64,000 nucleotides of DNA from an uncultured Muribaculaceae bacterium (GTDB lineage: Bacteria > Bacteroidota > Bacteroidia > Bacteroidales > Muribaculaceae). A model generated the notes under the pieces. It was not told the DNA's origin. It did not search any database and saw nothing but the letters and a program-made list of their open reading frames with translations. The position numbers and the translations under genes were made by a program. The stretch is from assembly GCA_910577465.1 (NCBI GenBank), contig CAJTMM010000001.1:44500-108499 (forward strand), written 5' to 3'. Numbering within the stretch: position 1 is the first letter of the stretch; each line of letters opens with the position of its first letter. This document shows positions 45,750 through 54,426 of the stretch, piece after piece.

Positions 45750-48700
45750 TTTAAAATAGTTTTTTCTTTTTCACGTTCTTTACGACGTCGTCCCATTACT
45801 TTTTCCTCAATCCATTGGAATGTGATGAAGAATGCCGGGGTGACAAACAAAAGTCCTACTGTACCTATAATCATTCCCCCAACCACGCCCACACCAAGCG
45901 AAGTATTGCCATTTGCACCCACACCGGTTGCAAACATGAGAGGAAGCAAGCCGAAAATCATGGTCAGTGCTGTCATTAGAATTGGGCGTAATCGGACCGA
46001 TGCTGACGAAATCGCAGCCTGCGTCAGGGACATCCCGGACTTTCGGCGTTCTGTTCCGTATTCAGTAAGCAGGATTGCAGTCTTAGCCAAAAGCCCTATG
46101 AGCATAATCAGACCGGTCTGAAGGTAAATATTATTTTCAATGCCCCATAGTTTTGCAAAAAGGAAACTTCCCATTAACCCAAACGGGACAGACAATATCA
46201 CAGCCAGAGGTATGAACAGACTTTCATACAAAGCGCACAATATCAAATATATAAACAATATACATATTCCATATATGATAATTGTTGTATGGTTGTTACC
46301 GGTCTGTTCCTCCTCACGTGTCATGCCTGAGAATTCAAATCCAAAACCAGTTGGCAGTGTTTCTGCGGCAACTTCATTGATGGCTTTGATCACATCTCCT
46401 GAACTGTATCCCTGTGCCGGCATACCTTGCACATTTATTGCAGAAAACATATTGAACCGCATTAAAGACTCGGCTCCATAAGTTTTGGAGAGTGTCACAA
46501 ACTGGCTGATAGGTGCCATACCCCTATTTGTCCTTACATATATATTGTCAAGCGCTTCCATTCCATCGCGATAATTATATGGAGCCTGCACTATGACACG
46601 ATAGATTTTTGTAAACCTGTTGAAATTAGAGGCATATATACTGCCAAAATAGCCGGAAAGCACATTCAATACATCAGAAGTCGTGGTTCCGGCACGCTGA
46701 CATTGAGCTTCATCCACGTCAATGGTATATTGCGGGAAGTTAGAGCTGAAAGAGGTCTGAGCCATCTCTATCTCTTCACGCTTATTCAATGCTTCGAGGA
46801 AGGCAGCGGTAACCTTACTGAGCTCGTCATAACCTTTTCCGGAGCGGTCTTGCACATATACATCAAAACTATTACCCGATCCATAACCCTGAATCATAGG
46901 TGGTGCGAAGATAAACAACCGGGCATTCTTGATATGAACCGTACGCCTGTAAATTTCGTTGCGTATTGCATCAACATTGTCGTTTTTACCGGTACGCTGA
47001 TCCCAAGGCTTGAGTTTGATGATAAACATACCATGTGATGACCCGTTTCCGGACGCCATGCCGAAACCTGCCACCATGTTGAAGTTGTCAATCTGTGGCA
47101 TCTCTTTAAGCTCCGCTTGAATCTGCTGCATTATCGATTCAGTCTCAGCGAGTGTACTTCCAGCCGGAGAGTCGAAACTCATGAACATGGCTCCGGTATC
47201 TTCATTAGGGACAAGACCTGTTTTAGTAGTACTCATCAACCAAACAAGAACACCACAAGCAATCGCCAGAATAGACCAGCCAACCCATTTATGCTTTATA
47301 AAAAAGAACACACCGTAAACATACTTGCGTACTATCTTGCTAAAACCGCTATCAAATGCCATGCGAAAACGTGTCGAAAACTCAAGTTTAGTCCCTTCCT
47401 TTATCTCTTGATTGGGTCGTAGAAGCAATGCACAGAGTGCCGGAGAAAGTGTAAGAGCGTTAATAGCGGATATTCCCACCGCCACAGCCATCGTTATGCC
47501 AAACTGCGTGTAGAATACACCTGAGGTTCCCCCCATGAATGAAACAGGCACAAATACTGCCATAAATACAAGTGTGGATGTCACAAGGGCAGATGACACA
47601 CCACCCATGGCATCGACTGACGCTCGGTACGTTGACTTGTAGCCATCGTCAAATTTAGCCTGGACAGCCTCCACCACAATTATGGCATCATCCACGATAG
47701 TGCCTATAGCAAGTACAAGAGCAAAGAGGGTAAGAAGATTGATACTGAATCCGGCAAGATACAATACTGCGAATGTACCAATGAGAGAAACGAATATACT
47801 TATAGTAGGTATCAGCGTGGAGCGTGGATTCTGCAAGAAGAAATAAACCACGAGAACCACAAGGATAATGGCCTCAAGAAGGGTCTCAATTACTTTATCG
47901 ATGGAAGCATCAAGGAACGTCTTGGTGCTCATCAGCTGCACAAGCTCCACATCATCCGGCAATGATTTTTTCACTTGCTCAAGGTAATCTTCTATATTGA
48001 TGATGATTTCATTGGCATTTGACCCTGAAATCTGATTAATCATACAGGTTGCCCCAGGTAATCCATTGACAAATCCTTTATAGGAATAGCTTTGCGCACC
48101 AAGTTCAACATCCGCTATATCCTTGAGTCTAAGGATTCTTCCATCATCAAAAGCCTTTATAATGATTTCTTCGAATTCACTCTCCTCTTCAAGACGTCCG
48201 CGATATTTAAGTGTGTACTGAAATACATTTTCGGAATTTTCACCTATCGCTCCTGTTGATGCTTCGATATTTTGGCTTGAGAGAGCAGCCGTGACGTCAT
48301 CAGGCACCAGATCATATTGAGCCATTACATCAGGTTTTAACCAGATACGCATAGCATACGCTCCACCCATGACATTAACCTCCCCCACACCGGTGATGCG
48401 CTGTATACCCGGTTTGACATTTATATTCATGTAGTTCGTGAGGAATGTCTCATCGTATGTACCGTTAGGGCTAAACAAGCCGAATACCATCAAGGTACTG
48501 TTCTGTCGCTTGCGCGTAGTAACGCCGACCTTTGTAACCTCGGCAGGGAGAAGTGCGGTGGCTGTAGAGACGCTGTTCTGTACATTTACTGCCGCCATGT
48601 CCCCGTCACTACCCTGTTTGAAGAAAATAGTTACTTCACCACTACCGGTATTGCTTGCTGTTGAGGTCATATAAGTCATATTCTCCACACCGTTGATAGC

Positions 48701-48904
48701 CTCTTCCAATGGTACGATAACACTTTTCTGCACAGTCTCCGCATTCGCACCACTATAAGTCGCAGATACCCGGACAGTAGGCGGAGCGATATCCGGATAT
48801 TGCTCTACAGCGAGAGAAAAAAGGCCTATAAGCCCTGCGACCACAATTACTACTGATATGACAATAGATAGTATCGGTCGGTCAATAAAACGCTGAATGT
48901 TCAT
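45746..48904 (-). CDS. RND efflux inner-membrane transporter (HAE1/AcrB family)
   Basis: 1052 residues, closely similar in motifs to the orphan pump at 34603 (RFIDRPILSIVISVVIVVAG, ATYSGANAETVQKSVIVPLE, GTIVDDAIIVVEAVQAKF). The proton-relay aspartates in TM4 are present. The final TM bundle has LIGLLAKTAILLTEYGTERR and a basic tail (GRRRKEREKEK). It sits between the adaptor and channel genes with 4-bp overlaps at both ends. The AraC-family gene upstream and divergent is the likely regulator. Confidence 0.94.
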   Translation of the reverse strand: MNIQRFIDRPILSIVISVVIVVAGLIGLFSLAVEQYPDIAPPTVRVSATYSGANAETVQKSVIVPLEEAINGVENMTYMTSTASNTGSGEVTIFFKQGSDGDMAAVNVQNSVSTATALLPAEVTKVGVTTRKRQNSTLMVFGLFSPNGTYDETFLTNYMNINVKPGIQRITGVGEVNVMGGAYAMRIWLKPDVMAQYDLVPDDVTAALSSQNIEASTGAIGENSENVFQYTLKYRGRLEEESEFEEIIIKAFDDGRILRLKDIADVELGAQSYSYKGFVNGLPGATCMINQISGSNANEIIINIEDYLEQVKKSLPDDVELVQLMSTKTFLDASIDKVIETLLEAIILVVLVVYFFLQNPRSTLIPTISIFVSLIGTFAVLYLAGFSINLLTLFALVLAIGTIVDDAIIVVEAVQAKFDDGYKSTYRASVDAMGGVSSALVTSTLVFMAVFVPVSFMGGTSGVFYTQFGITMAVAVGISAINALTLSPALCALLLRPNQEIKEGTKLEFSTRFRMAFDSGFSKIVRKYVYGVFFFIKHKWVGWSILAIACGVLVWLMSTTKTGLVPNEDTGAMFMSFDSPAGSTLAETESIMQQIQAELKEMPQIDNFNMVAGFGMASGNGSSHGMFIIKLKPWDQRTGKNDNVDAIRNEIYRRTVHIKNARLFIFAPPMIQGYGSGNSFDVYVQDRSGKGYDELSKVTAAFLEALNKREEIEMAQTSFSSNFPQYTIDVDEAQCQRAGTTTSDVLNVLSGYFGSIYASNFNRFTKIYRVIVQAPYNYRDGMEALDNIYVRTNRGMAPISQFVTLSKTYGAESLMRFNMFSAINVQGMPAQGYSSGDVIKAINEVAAETLPTGFGFEFSGMTREEEQTGNNHTTIIIYGICILFIYLILCALYESLFIPLAVILSVPFGLMGSFLFAKLWGIENNIYLQTGLIMLIGLLAKTAILLTEYGTERRKSGMSLTQAAISSASVRLRPILMTALTMIFGLLPLMFATGVGANGNTSLGVGVVGGMIIGTVGLLFVTPAFFITFQWIEEKVMGRRRKEREKEKTILK

Positions 48905-50040
48905 TTTTTATCCTCCTCAACTTTTGATTGCGGTCTCATCGCGACTACTTTTATTCCAGCTTTCAGCAAACCGGCGCCTTCTGCAACTATAGTGTCGCCA
49001 ACCGAAAGTCCGGATGTAACGATATATTCTTTACCATCATTAATCTTGAAGACCTCGATTGGAGTGGAAACCGTGATTCCATCCATTACCTTATACGTAA
49101 ATATTCTGTTTTGAATTTCATATGTTGCTTCTTGCGGTATCACAAGAGATGCAGGACGGTTATATGTAAGAATGACATTGGCGGCTCCTCCGCTCAGCAA
49201 TTTACCTTCGGTGTTTGGGAAATTGGCTCGTAACGACACTGTACCCGTTGTCTTGTCAACAATACCGCTTATCACATCTATACGTCCCTCATTTTCGTAT
49301 ACGCTGCCGTCTTTTAGTCCGAGAGTTACAGGAGGATAAGATTTTACCGCGTTATCGATTGTTCCATACTTGGATACGAGTTCAAGAGCTTGTCTCTCAT
49401 TCATTGAGAAATAAGCGTACATCTGAGAGTTATCCGATACAGTAATCAATGGTTCTACCATAGTAGGTCCAACAAGGGCTCCCACACGATACGATGTCAT
49501 ACCGGCTACTCCATCTACCGGACTTTTCACCTCTGTATATGACAAATTGTTTTGCGCTTCTCTAAATTGTGCCTTTGCCTGAAGCAATGCGGCATCGGCT
49601 CTTTTGTAAGAATTCCGGGCTGTACGAAGCTCATAATCGGAAATTACTTTTTCCCTATACAGTTCTTCCTTACCATCCAATAACAATTTTGCGTTAGCCA
49701 CTTCTGCAGCGGCAGTAGCTACCTCAGCTTCAGCTTTCTGTAAAGCAGCCTGATATGGCACCTGGTCTACAATGAAAAGGACTTGACCTTTTTTGACATG
49801 AGCACCCTCATTTATACACACCTTAGTTATTTGACCAGATACTTCTGGCCGTACCTCAACATCCTGACGACCTTCCAAAACGGCAGAGTACTTTACTGAC
49901 AAATTCCTGTCCTCCGGCTTGACTACAGATAGTGGATATTCTTTCGGAACATCAGCCGTTTGCTCTTCGTTACTTCTGCTGCATGAGACAACAGCCATTC
50001 CTATCATAGCCACACCTACGATACTTTTGATATATGACAT
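48901..50040 (-). CDS. RND efflux periplasmic adaptor lipoprotein (membrane fusion protein)
   Basis: 379 residues from ATG 50040 (MSYIKSIVGVAMIGM), with lipobox VVSC. An ATG at 50073 would add eleven residues upstream of the signal peptide and would run through the predicted promoter, so 50040 is preferred. Lipoyl halves (VRPEVSGQITKVCINEGAHVKKGQVLF and YTEVKSPVDGVAGM) flank a coiled-coil hairpin (KAEAEVATAAAEVANAKLLL). It is the first gene of the operon, divergent from araC-type 50214. Confidence 0.92.
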   Translation of the reverse strand: MSYIKSIVGVAMIGMAVVSCSRSNEEQTADVPKEYPLSVVKPEDRNLSVKYSAVLEGRQDVEVRPEVSGQITKVCINEGAHVKKGQVLFIVDQVPYQAALQKAEAEVATAAAEVANAKLLLDGKEELYREKVISDYELRTARNSYKRADAALLQAKAQFREAQNNLSYTEVKSPVDGVAGMTSYRVGALVGPTMVEPLITVSDNSQMYAYFSMNERQALELVSKYGTIDNAVKSYPPVTLGLKDGSVYENEGRIDVISGIVDKTTGTVSLRANFPNTEGKLLSGGAANVILTYNRPASLVIPQEATYEIQNRIFTYKVMDGITVSTPIEVFKINDGKEYIVTSGLSVGDTIVAEGAGLLKAGIKVVAMRPQSKVEEDKK

Positions 50041-50050
50041 ATATTTGAAA

Positions 50051-50192
50051 TTTTTGCGCAAAAATACGTCCAAGCATCCATTAATATATTATTCATAAAC
50101 GACCAAAAATTGTCCATTATGCGCATAAATAATACTAAACAACATTTTATTAAGCCTATATTTTTCCAAATTGCGCATTAACACTAACTTTG
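50051..50192. promoter_or_regulatory. Divergent promoter region with three TGCGCA palindromes
   Basis: Palindromes TTTTTGCGCAAAAA (50051-50064), TTATGCGCATAA (50117-50128) and a shorter TGCGCA core (50172-50177) lie between the divergent adaptor and AraC genes. The minus-strand -7 box TATTTTTG (50066-50059) overlaps the first palindrome, and the plus-strand -7 box TAACTTTG is at 50185-50192. The arrangement suits a regulator acting on both genes, but AraC proteins usually bind direct repeats. Confidence 0.5.
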
Positions 50193-50213
50193 CGCCACCA
50201 TTTTTCTACATCA

Positions 50214-51098
50214 ATGACACAGTCTGAACTAATTTCAATCTTTCCTCCTGAGAATGCAATTCAAGACAGAGTTTTGCTAATCACCCCCACCATAATACGA
50301 CGTATTCTTAATATATCCATTCGGGAATGTAGGGTATTTCTTTTGGTTTCAGCAGGAAAAATTACCGTTAAAGTTGGAAGTTCAGAAATCGAAATTGAAT
50401 CCAATTCTCTCGTTGACATTTTGGCATGGGAGCCTATCTCGTTTATTGGACTAAGTGATAATTTGAACGCATGGTGCATGCTCCCAAACTATCTATTTAC
50501 AAATGAATCCCTTAATGGATTGAAACCGGCCGACTCTGAATCATTCAAGGACCGGCACGAAATTCCAGTCATGGTATTGACTTCAGATGAAATAGCCCGA
50601 CTGGAGAGACAGCTTGAATTGCTCAGTGAATCACTTGCCGATTTCGGAAACTACTACCGTACCGAACTATGCCGGAGTTATTTCCGTAATTTTATGCTTG
50701 AGACCGGCAACTTGGTTCAACACAAAAAGATGGCGCTGGACGACAGCGACAGTGTTGAAAGCCGACAAGATACGATATTACGAAGTTTCCTGAAATTAGT
50801 TTGGAAACATTATAAATCCGAGCACAATGTGGATTTCTATGCTAAACGCCTTTGTCTATCATCCAAACATTTGTCAAGGGTAGTCAGAAATAGTCTCGGA
50901 AAAACACCATACGCCGTTATTCGTGATGAATTGCTCCAAAAAGCAATGGAGTTGCTCAAAACTACCAAAAAACCGATTCAGGAAATATCTTCAGAACTTC
51001 ATTTTTCAGAAATGGCTGCCTTCTGCAAATTTTTCAAAAAACACACAGGGCTATCACCTACTACATATCGTTTGCAGAAACGGGAGTTATCGAGCTGA
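50214..51098 (+). CDS. AraC-family transcriptional regulator
   Basis: 294 residues from ATG 50214 (MTQSELISIFPPE). An in-frame TTG at 50190 lies inside the -7 box and is excluded. The N-terminal ~150 residues form a cupin-like sensing region. The C-terminal domain has two HTHs: KRLCLSSKHLSRVVRNSLGK and KPIQEISSELHFSEMAAFCKFFKKHTGLSPTTYR. It is divergent from the second RND operon and likely controls it; its inducer is unknown. The 3' end overlaps the convergent hxlR-type gene by 12 bp. Confidence 0.9.
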   Translation: MTQSELISIFPPENAIQDRVLLITPTIIRRILNISIRECRVFLLVSAGKITVKVGSSEIEIESNSLVDILAWEPISFIGLSDNLNAWCMLPNYLFTNESLNGLKPADSESFKDRHEIPVMVLTSDEIARLERQLELLSESLADFGNYYRTELCRSYFRNFMLETGNLVQHKKMALDDSDSVESRQDTILRSFLKLVWKHYKSEHNVDFYAKRLCLSSKHLSRVVRNSLGKTPYAVIRDELLQKAMELLKTTKKPIQEISSELHFSEMAAFCKFFKKHTGLSPTTYRLQKRELSS

Positions 51099-51467
51099 TG
51101 TTTTATTCAATGATATAGTTCGGTCGAGCAATATCTCTTCCATGTGATCTTTTGCCCACTGAATCAGTTGGTTGATTACCGGGAATAGGGAATGTGACCG
51201 CTCGGTAAGGCTGTATTCCACTCTCGGCGGAACCTCTGCATAAACCTTTCGACGCACAAAACCATCAGTCTCGAGTGTCCGCAGTGTCAGTACCAGCATT
51301 TTTTGTGATATATCTGGCAATTCCGCCGACAGATCTTTGAAGCGCATGGAATCGCGCCCATTCAACGTATATAATACCAGTAATGTCCACTTGTCACTGA
51401 TACGATTGAGTATATTACGTATAGGGCAATCCGGATAGAGTTCGTTTTTATTGAAATTTCTTTCCAT
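51087..51467 (-). CDS. HxlR-family transcriptional regulator
   Basis: 126 residues, the usual size of HxlR/MarR-like winged-helix proteins. Family features are CPIRNILNRISDKWTLLVLYTL, the recognition region DISQKMLVLTLRTLETDGFVRRKVY and the wing PPRVEYSLTERSHSL. HxlR proteins often sense electrophiles through cysteine; C14 (YPDCPIR) is in the position used by the redox-sensing members. It is divergent from the NAD(P)-oxidoreductase/SirTM operon and probably represses it. Confidence 0.9.
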   Translation of the reverse strand: MERNFNKNELYPDCPIRNILNRISDKWTLLVLYTLNGRDSMRFKDLSAELPDISQKMLVLTLRTLETDGFVRRKVYAEVPPRVEYSLTERSHSLFPVINQLIQWAKDHMEEILLDRTISLNKTSAR

Positions 51468-51494
51468 ATATCATTAATATTCAGCATTAGTGTA

Positions 51495-51502
51495 CAAAAG
51501 TA
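51495..51502 (-). promoter_or_regulatory. -7 element TACTTTTG of the hxlR-type gene
   Basis: The minus-strand TACTTTTG lies 28 bp before ATG 51467. Confidence 0.55.
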
Positions 51503-51624
51503 ACAATTTATATTTAAGAATGAAACGATATAAAATATCCCTTGTTAAAAATAGCTAACCTTTATATTCATATTGCATATCAAATCATTTGGAAATCAGC
51601 AATACTAACATCAAAGTAAGACTA

Positions 51625-51673
51625 CTGAAATTTTTATCAGCGAAATTTCAGATTAAACTTTTATCTATTTTTG
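51625..51673 (+). promoter_or_regulatory. Promoter and candidate operator of the SirTM/macrodomain operon
   Basis: A perfect 9-bp inverted repeat CTGAAATTT/AAATTTCAG (51625-51633, 51643-51651) with a 9-nt spacer lies 14 bp before the -7 element TATTTTTG (51666-51673). The repeat overlaps the -33 region, a good position for repression by the divergent HxlR protein. Confidence 0.5.
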
Positions 51674-51711
51674 TGGTATATAAAGTATAGTAATTTGAAT
51701 AACAAACAAAT

Positions 51712-52383
51712 ATGAATAAGAACGTAGCACTTATCGGCGCCAGCGGTTTTGTCGGCTCCGCTATTCTTAGAGAACTTCTCGACCGTGGATATCAGGTCGA
51801 AGCACTCGTAAATCATCCCGAAAAAATTAAAATTCAGGACAAAGCACTGACCGTAAAGAAAGTCGATGTCTCTGATGAGAAAGCGTTGACGAAAAGCCTA
51901 CGCGGCTTCGACAATGTAATAAGCGCATATAATCCGGGATGGTCAAATCCAAATATCTACAAAGATACCCTTACCAACTATCCTAAGATTCTTGATGCCG
52001 CCAAAAATGCCGGAGTCAAACGCCTTCTTATCGTTGGTGGTGCCGGTACTCTCTTTGTTAAACCCGGAGTACGGCTCATTGACACCGGCACATTACCTGA
52101 AGCATGGGTACCGGGGGTTAAATCACTCGGTGAATTTTACCTCAACACTTTGATGAACGAAAAAGACATAGACTGGGTATTCTTTTCTCCGGCAGGCAAC
52201 CTCGGTGATATGGGGGCAAAAGGATCTGGCAAACGCACCGGTGTATACCGTCTTGGAAAGGACGATATGATTTTTGACAAAGAGGGCAACAGCTTTATCT
52301 CGGTCGAGGATTACGCCAAGGCAATGGTTGATGAGCTTGCCACTCCCGCGCACCACAAAGAGCGGTTTACTATTGGATATTAA
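51712..52383 (+). CDS. NAD(P)-binding oxidoreductase (NmrA/YwnB-like atypical SDR)
   Basis: 223 residues. The dinucleotide-binding motif is GASGFVGSAILREL at residues 9-22, followed by VNHPEKI and DVSDEKALTKSLRG. The middle has KRLLIVGGAGTLF and the C-terminus EDYAKAMVDELA. The fold is that of flavin-reductase/NmrA-like extended SDRs without the classical YxxxK. Such genes are common targets of HxlR regulators responding to reactive carbonyls or quinones. It is the first gene of a tightly packed five-gene operon that leads into the SirTM/macrodomain pair. Confidence 0.85.
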   Translation: MNKNVALIGASGFVGSAILRELLDRGYQVEALVNHPEKIKIQDKALTVKKVDVSDEKALTKSLRGFDNVISAYNPGWSNPNIYKDTLTNYPKILDAAKNAGVKRLLIVGGAGTLFVKPGVRLIDTGTLPEAWVPGVKSLGEFYLNTLMNEKDIDWVFFSPAGNLGDMGAKGSGKRTGVYRLGKDDMIFDKEGNSFISVEDYAKAMVDELATPAHHKERFTIGY

Positions 52384-52390
52384 GCAGGTT

Positions 52391-52798
52391 ATGGATAATA
52401 AATTGTTGGAAATATTACATAAGAACAAAGAGGTCGCTTTCGCTACTTCAGTCGACGGAAAGCCACACGTGCGCATTTTTCAGATTATGAAAATCGATGC
52501 CGACAACAATTCAATCTATTTCGCCACCTCTCCTAAAAAGGAAGTATACGCACAACTTAATATTAATCCCTATGTGGCTATTATTGACCTGAAAGGCGCA
52601 GAATTCGCACGCATCAATGGAACTATAGATTTCGACATCCCTGATGAAATACAGCGGGAGATATTCGATACCAACCCCGTGCTCCCGCATCTATACAAGA
52701 CATATAAGGATTTGGTGTACATGCGCTTGCCGGCAAAGAGTGCCGACTACTTCGACCTGCGCACCACACCTCCTACACTTGTTCATTATGACTTCTGA
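52391..52798 (+). CDS. Pyridoxamine 5'-phosphate oxidase-fold flavin-binding protein
   Basis: 135 residues from ATG 52391 (MDNKLLEILHKNKEVAFATS). The split-barrel FMN-binding pattern is clear: VAFATSVDGKPHVRIFQIM, SIYFATSPKKEVYAQLNINPYVAIIDL and a C-terminal strand. Small members of this family bind FMN, heme or F420-like cofactors rather than acting in B6 synthesis. It starts 7 bp after the oxidoreductase and overlaps the macrodomain gene by 11 bp, so it belongs to the ADP-ribosylation operon. Its redox role there is unknown. Confidence 0.85.
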   Translation: MDNKLLEILHKNKEVAFATSVDGKPHVRIFQIMKIDADNNSIYFATSPKKEVYAQLNINPYVAIIDLKGAEFARINGTIDFDIPDEIQREIFDTNPVLPHLYKTYKDLVYMRLPAKSADYFDLRTTPPTLVHYDF

Positions 52799-53585
52799 GA
52801 AAAATAGGCTAAATAAATTACTCAGGGCACTTCTGGCGGAGCGCCCTGAGTATTCCGTCATATCCATTCCCGACTCCATCGACAGTAAGCGCAATCTGCT
52901 CCGTTCGCTAATGAATGTGCGGATGGCATCACCGTTGCCCGACAATATCCTGACTCTACAGAATGAAGAACTTGCAGAGCAATGCCGGGAGAAAGGTATA
53001 GTCAGACTCGATTCAATCCCAGTATCTCCGTTAAATCCGCTAATCCGACTCTGGCAAGGCGACATTACGCGTCTTAAAGTAGATGCCATTGTCAATGCAG
53101 CCAATTCGCAGATGCTCGGTTGTTTCATTCCATTGCACCGTTGCATTGACAACGCTATTCATTCGGCAGCCGGAATGCAGCTGCGCGAAGAATGTGCGTC
53201 CATTATGCGTGCGCAGGGACATGACGAACCGACAGGTCACGCCAAGATTACCCATGGATACAATCTTCCGGCTAAATGGGTTATTCACACCGTGGGACCT
53301 ATTGTTTATGGAGATTATCCAACGGACGAGGATTGCCGATTACTTGCCGATTGTTACCGCAACTGCCTGGAACTTGCCGACAACAAGGGACTTGAGTCGC
53401 TTGCATTCTGTTGTATTTCGACAGGCGAATTCCGGTTCCCACATGAAAAAGCAGCAGAAATAGCGATAACAACAGTCTTGGATTTTTTGAATTCACACCC
53501 TGCCGGTTCTCTTACAGCCATAGTATTTAATGTATTCAAGGACCAAGATTATAACCTGTATAAGAAACTGTTAGGATATGAATAG
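52788..53585 (+). CDS. Zinc-containing macrodomain protein, predicted ADP-ribosyl hydrolase
   Basis: 265 residues from ATG 52788. The first ~85 residues are a helical extension found in the zinc-macrodomain class. The macrodomain follows, with GDITRLKVDAIVNAANSQMLG (ADP-ribose site), HAKITHGYNLPAKWVIHTVGP and CISTGEFRFPHEKAAEIA. The zinc loop C112-F-I-P-L-H117-R-C119 and downstream HSAAGMQLREEC are diagnostic. In characterised SirTM operons this enzyme removes the mono-ADP-ribose that SirTM adds. It overlaps genes on both sides (11 and 8 bp), so expression is coupled. Confidence 0.9.
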   Translation: MTSEKNRLNKLLRALLAERPEYSVISIPDSIDSKRNLLRSLMNVRMASPLPDNILTLQNEELAEQCREKGIVRLDSIPVSPLNPLIRLWQGDITRLKVDAIVNAANSQMLGCFIPLHRCIDNAIHSAAGMQLREECASIMRAQGHDEPTGHAKITHGYNLPAKWVIHTVGPIVYGDYPTDEDCRLLADCYRNCLELADNKGLESLAFCCISTGEFRFPHEKAAEIAITTVLDFLNSHPAGSLTAIVFNVFKDQDYNLYKKLLGYE

Positions 53586-54420
53586 TTTTAAGGAGAGAAT
53601 CCATACAGCCAGGAAACGGATGGAGGAGTCAGATGCCGTTGTCATTGGAGCCGGTGCCGGACTTTCAGCCGCAGCAGGGCTTGACTATTCCGGACAGGAA
53701 TTTAAGAATGCATTTGCTGACTACATAGATAAATATAATTTCCCTGACCTATACACATCAAGTTTCTACGACTTCCCTACAGAAGAAGAACGTTGGGCTC
53801 GCTGGGCACGTCACATTGACTATGCCCGTTTTCGTCCGGAAGCATTCCCACTCTATCGGGAACTGTTGGAACTGGTCTCAGATAAGAATTATTTTGTGAT
53901 TACCACAAATGTGGATGCTCAATTCCGCAAAGCAGGATTCGATTCAAAAAAGATATTTGAAGTACAAGGCGACTACGGACTTATGCAATGTGCGGTAGGA
54001 TGTCATCCGACAGTCTACTCCGATAAGGATACTGTGGATAATATACTACGACATTCTCACAACTTGACGGTTGCCCAGGAATACATCCCCGTATGCCCTG
54101 TATGCGGGGGCAATATGGATGTACATGTACGCAAGAATCAGTATTTCGTCCAGGATTCCAATTGGAACAATGCAGCTGAACGTTACGAAAACTTTATCGC
54201 TCGCTATGCCGACAATAATCGCATTGTGCTTCTTGAACTCGGAATCGGATTTAATACTCCGGCAATCATAAGATTCCCGTTTGAACAGATTACGTATCGA
54301 AATCCTAAGGCAACGCTAATCCGTCTAAACTCAGAGTTTCCTTACGGACCTGCCGAAACGGCTTCCCGCACGATTTCGTTTACAGAAAATATGGAAGATG
54401 TAATCAACAAACTGAAATAA
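53578..54420 (+). CDS. SirTM-class sirtuin, predicted protein mono-ADP-ribosyltransferase
   Basis: 280 residues. The NAD site GAGAGLSAAAGLDYSG is at residues 24-39 and TTNVD at 109-113. In ordinary sirtuins the catalytic histidine follows at the HG motif. Here the position reads EVQGDYG (Q130), the substitution that marks SirTM enzymes, which ADP-ribosylate proteins instead of deacetylating them. Zinc cysteines are C138, C142, C173 and C176. The gene overlaps the zinc-macrodomain gene by 8 bp, the linkage known from Firmicutes. The usual partners GcvH-L and LplA are absent, so the target protein here is unknown. Confidence 0.9.
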   Translation: MNSFKERIHTARKRMEESDAVVIGAGAGLSAAAGLDYSGQEFKNAFADYIDKYNFPDLYTSSFYDFPTEEERWARWARHIDYARFRPEAFPLYRELLELVSDKNYFVITTNVDAQFRKAGFDSKKIFEVQGDYGLMQCAVGCHPTVYSDKDTVDNILRHSHNLTVAQEYIPVCPVCGGNMDVHVRKNQYFVQDSNWNNAAERYENFIARYADNNRIVLLELGIGFNTPAIIRFPFEQITYRNPKATLIRLNSEFPYGPAETASRTISFTENMEDVINKLK

Positions 54421-54426
54421 TACAAC

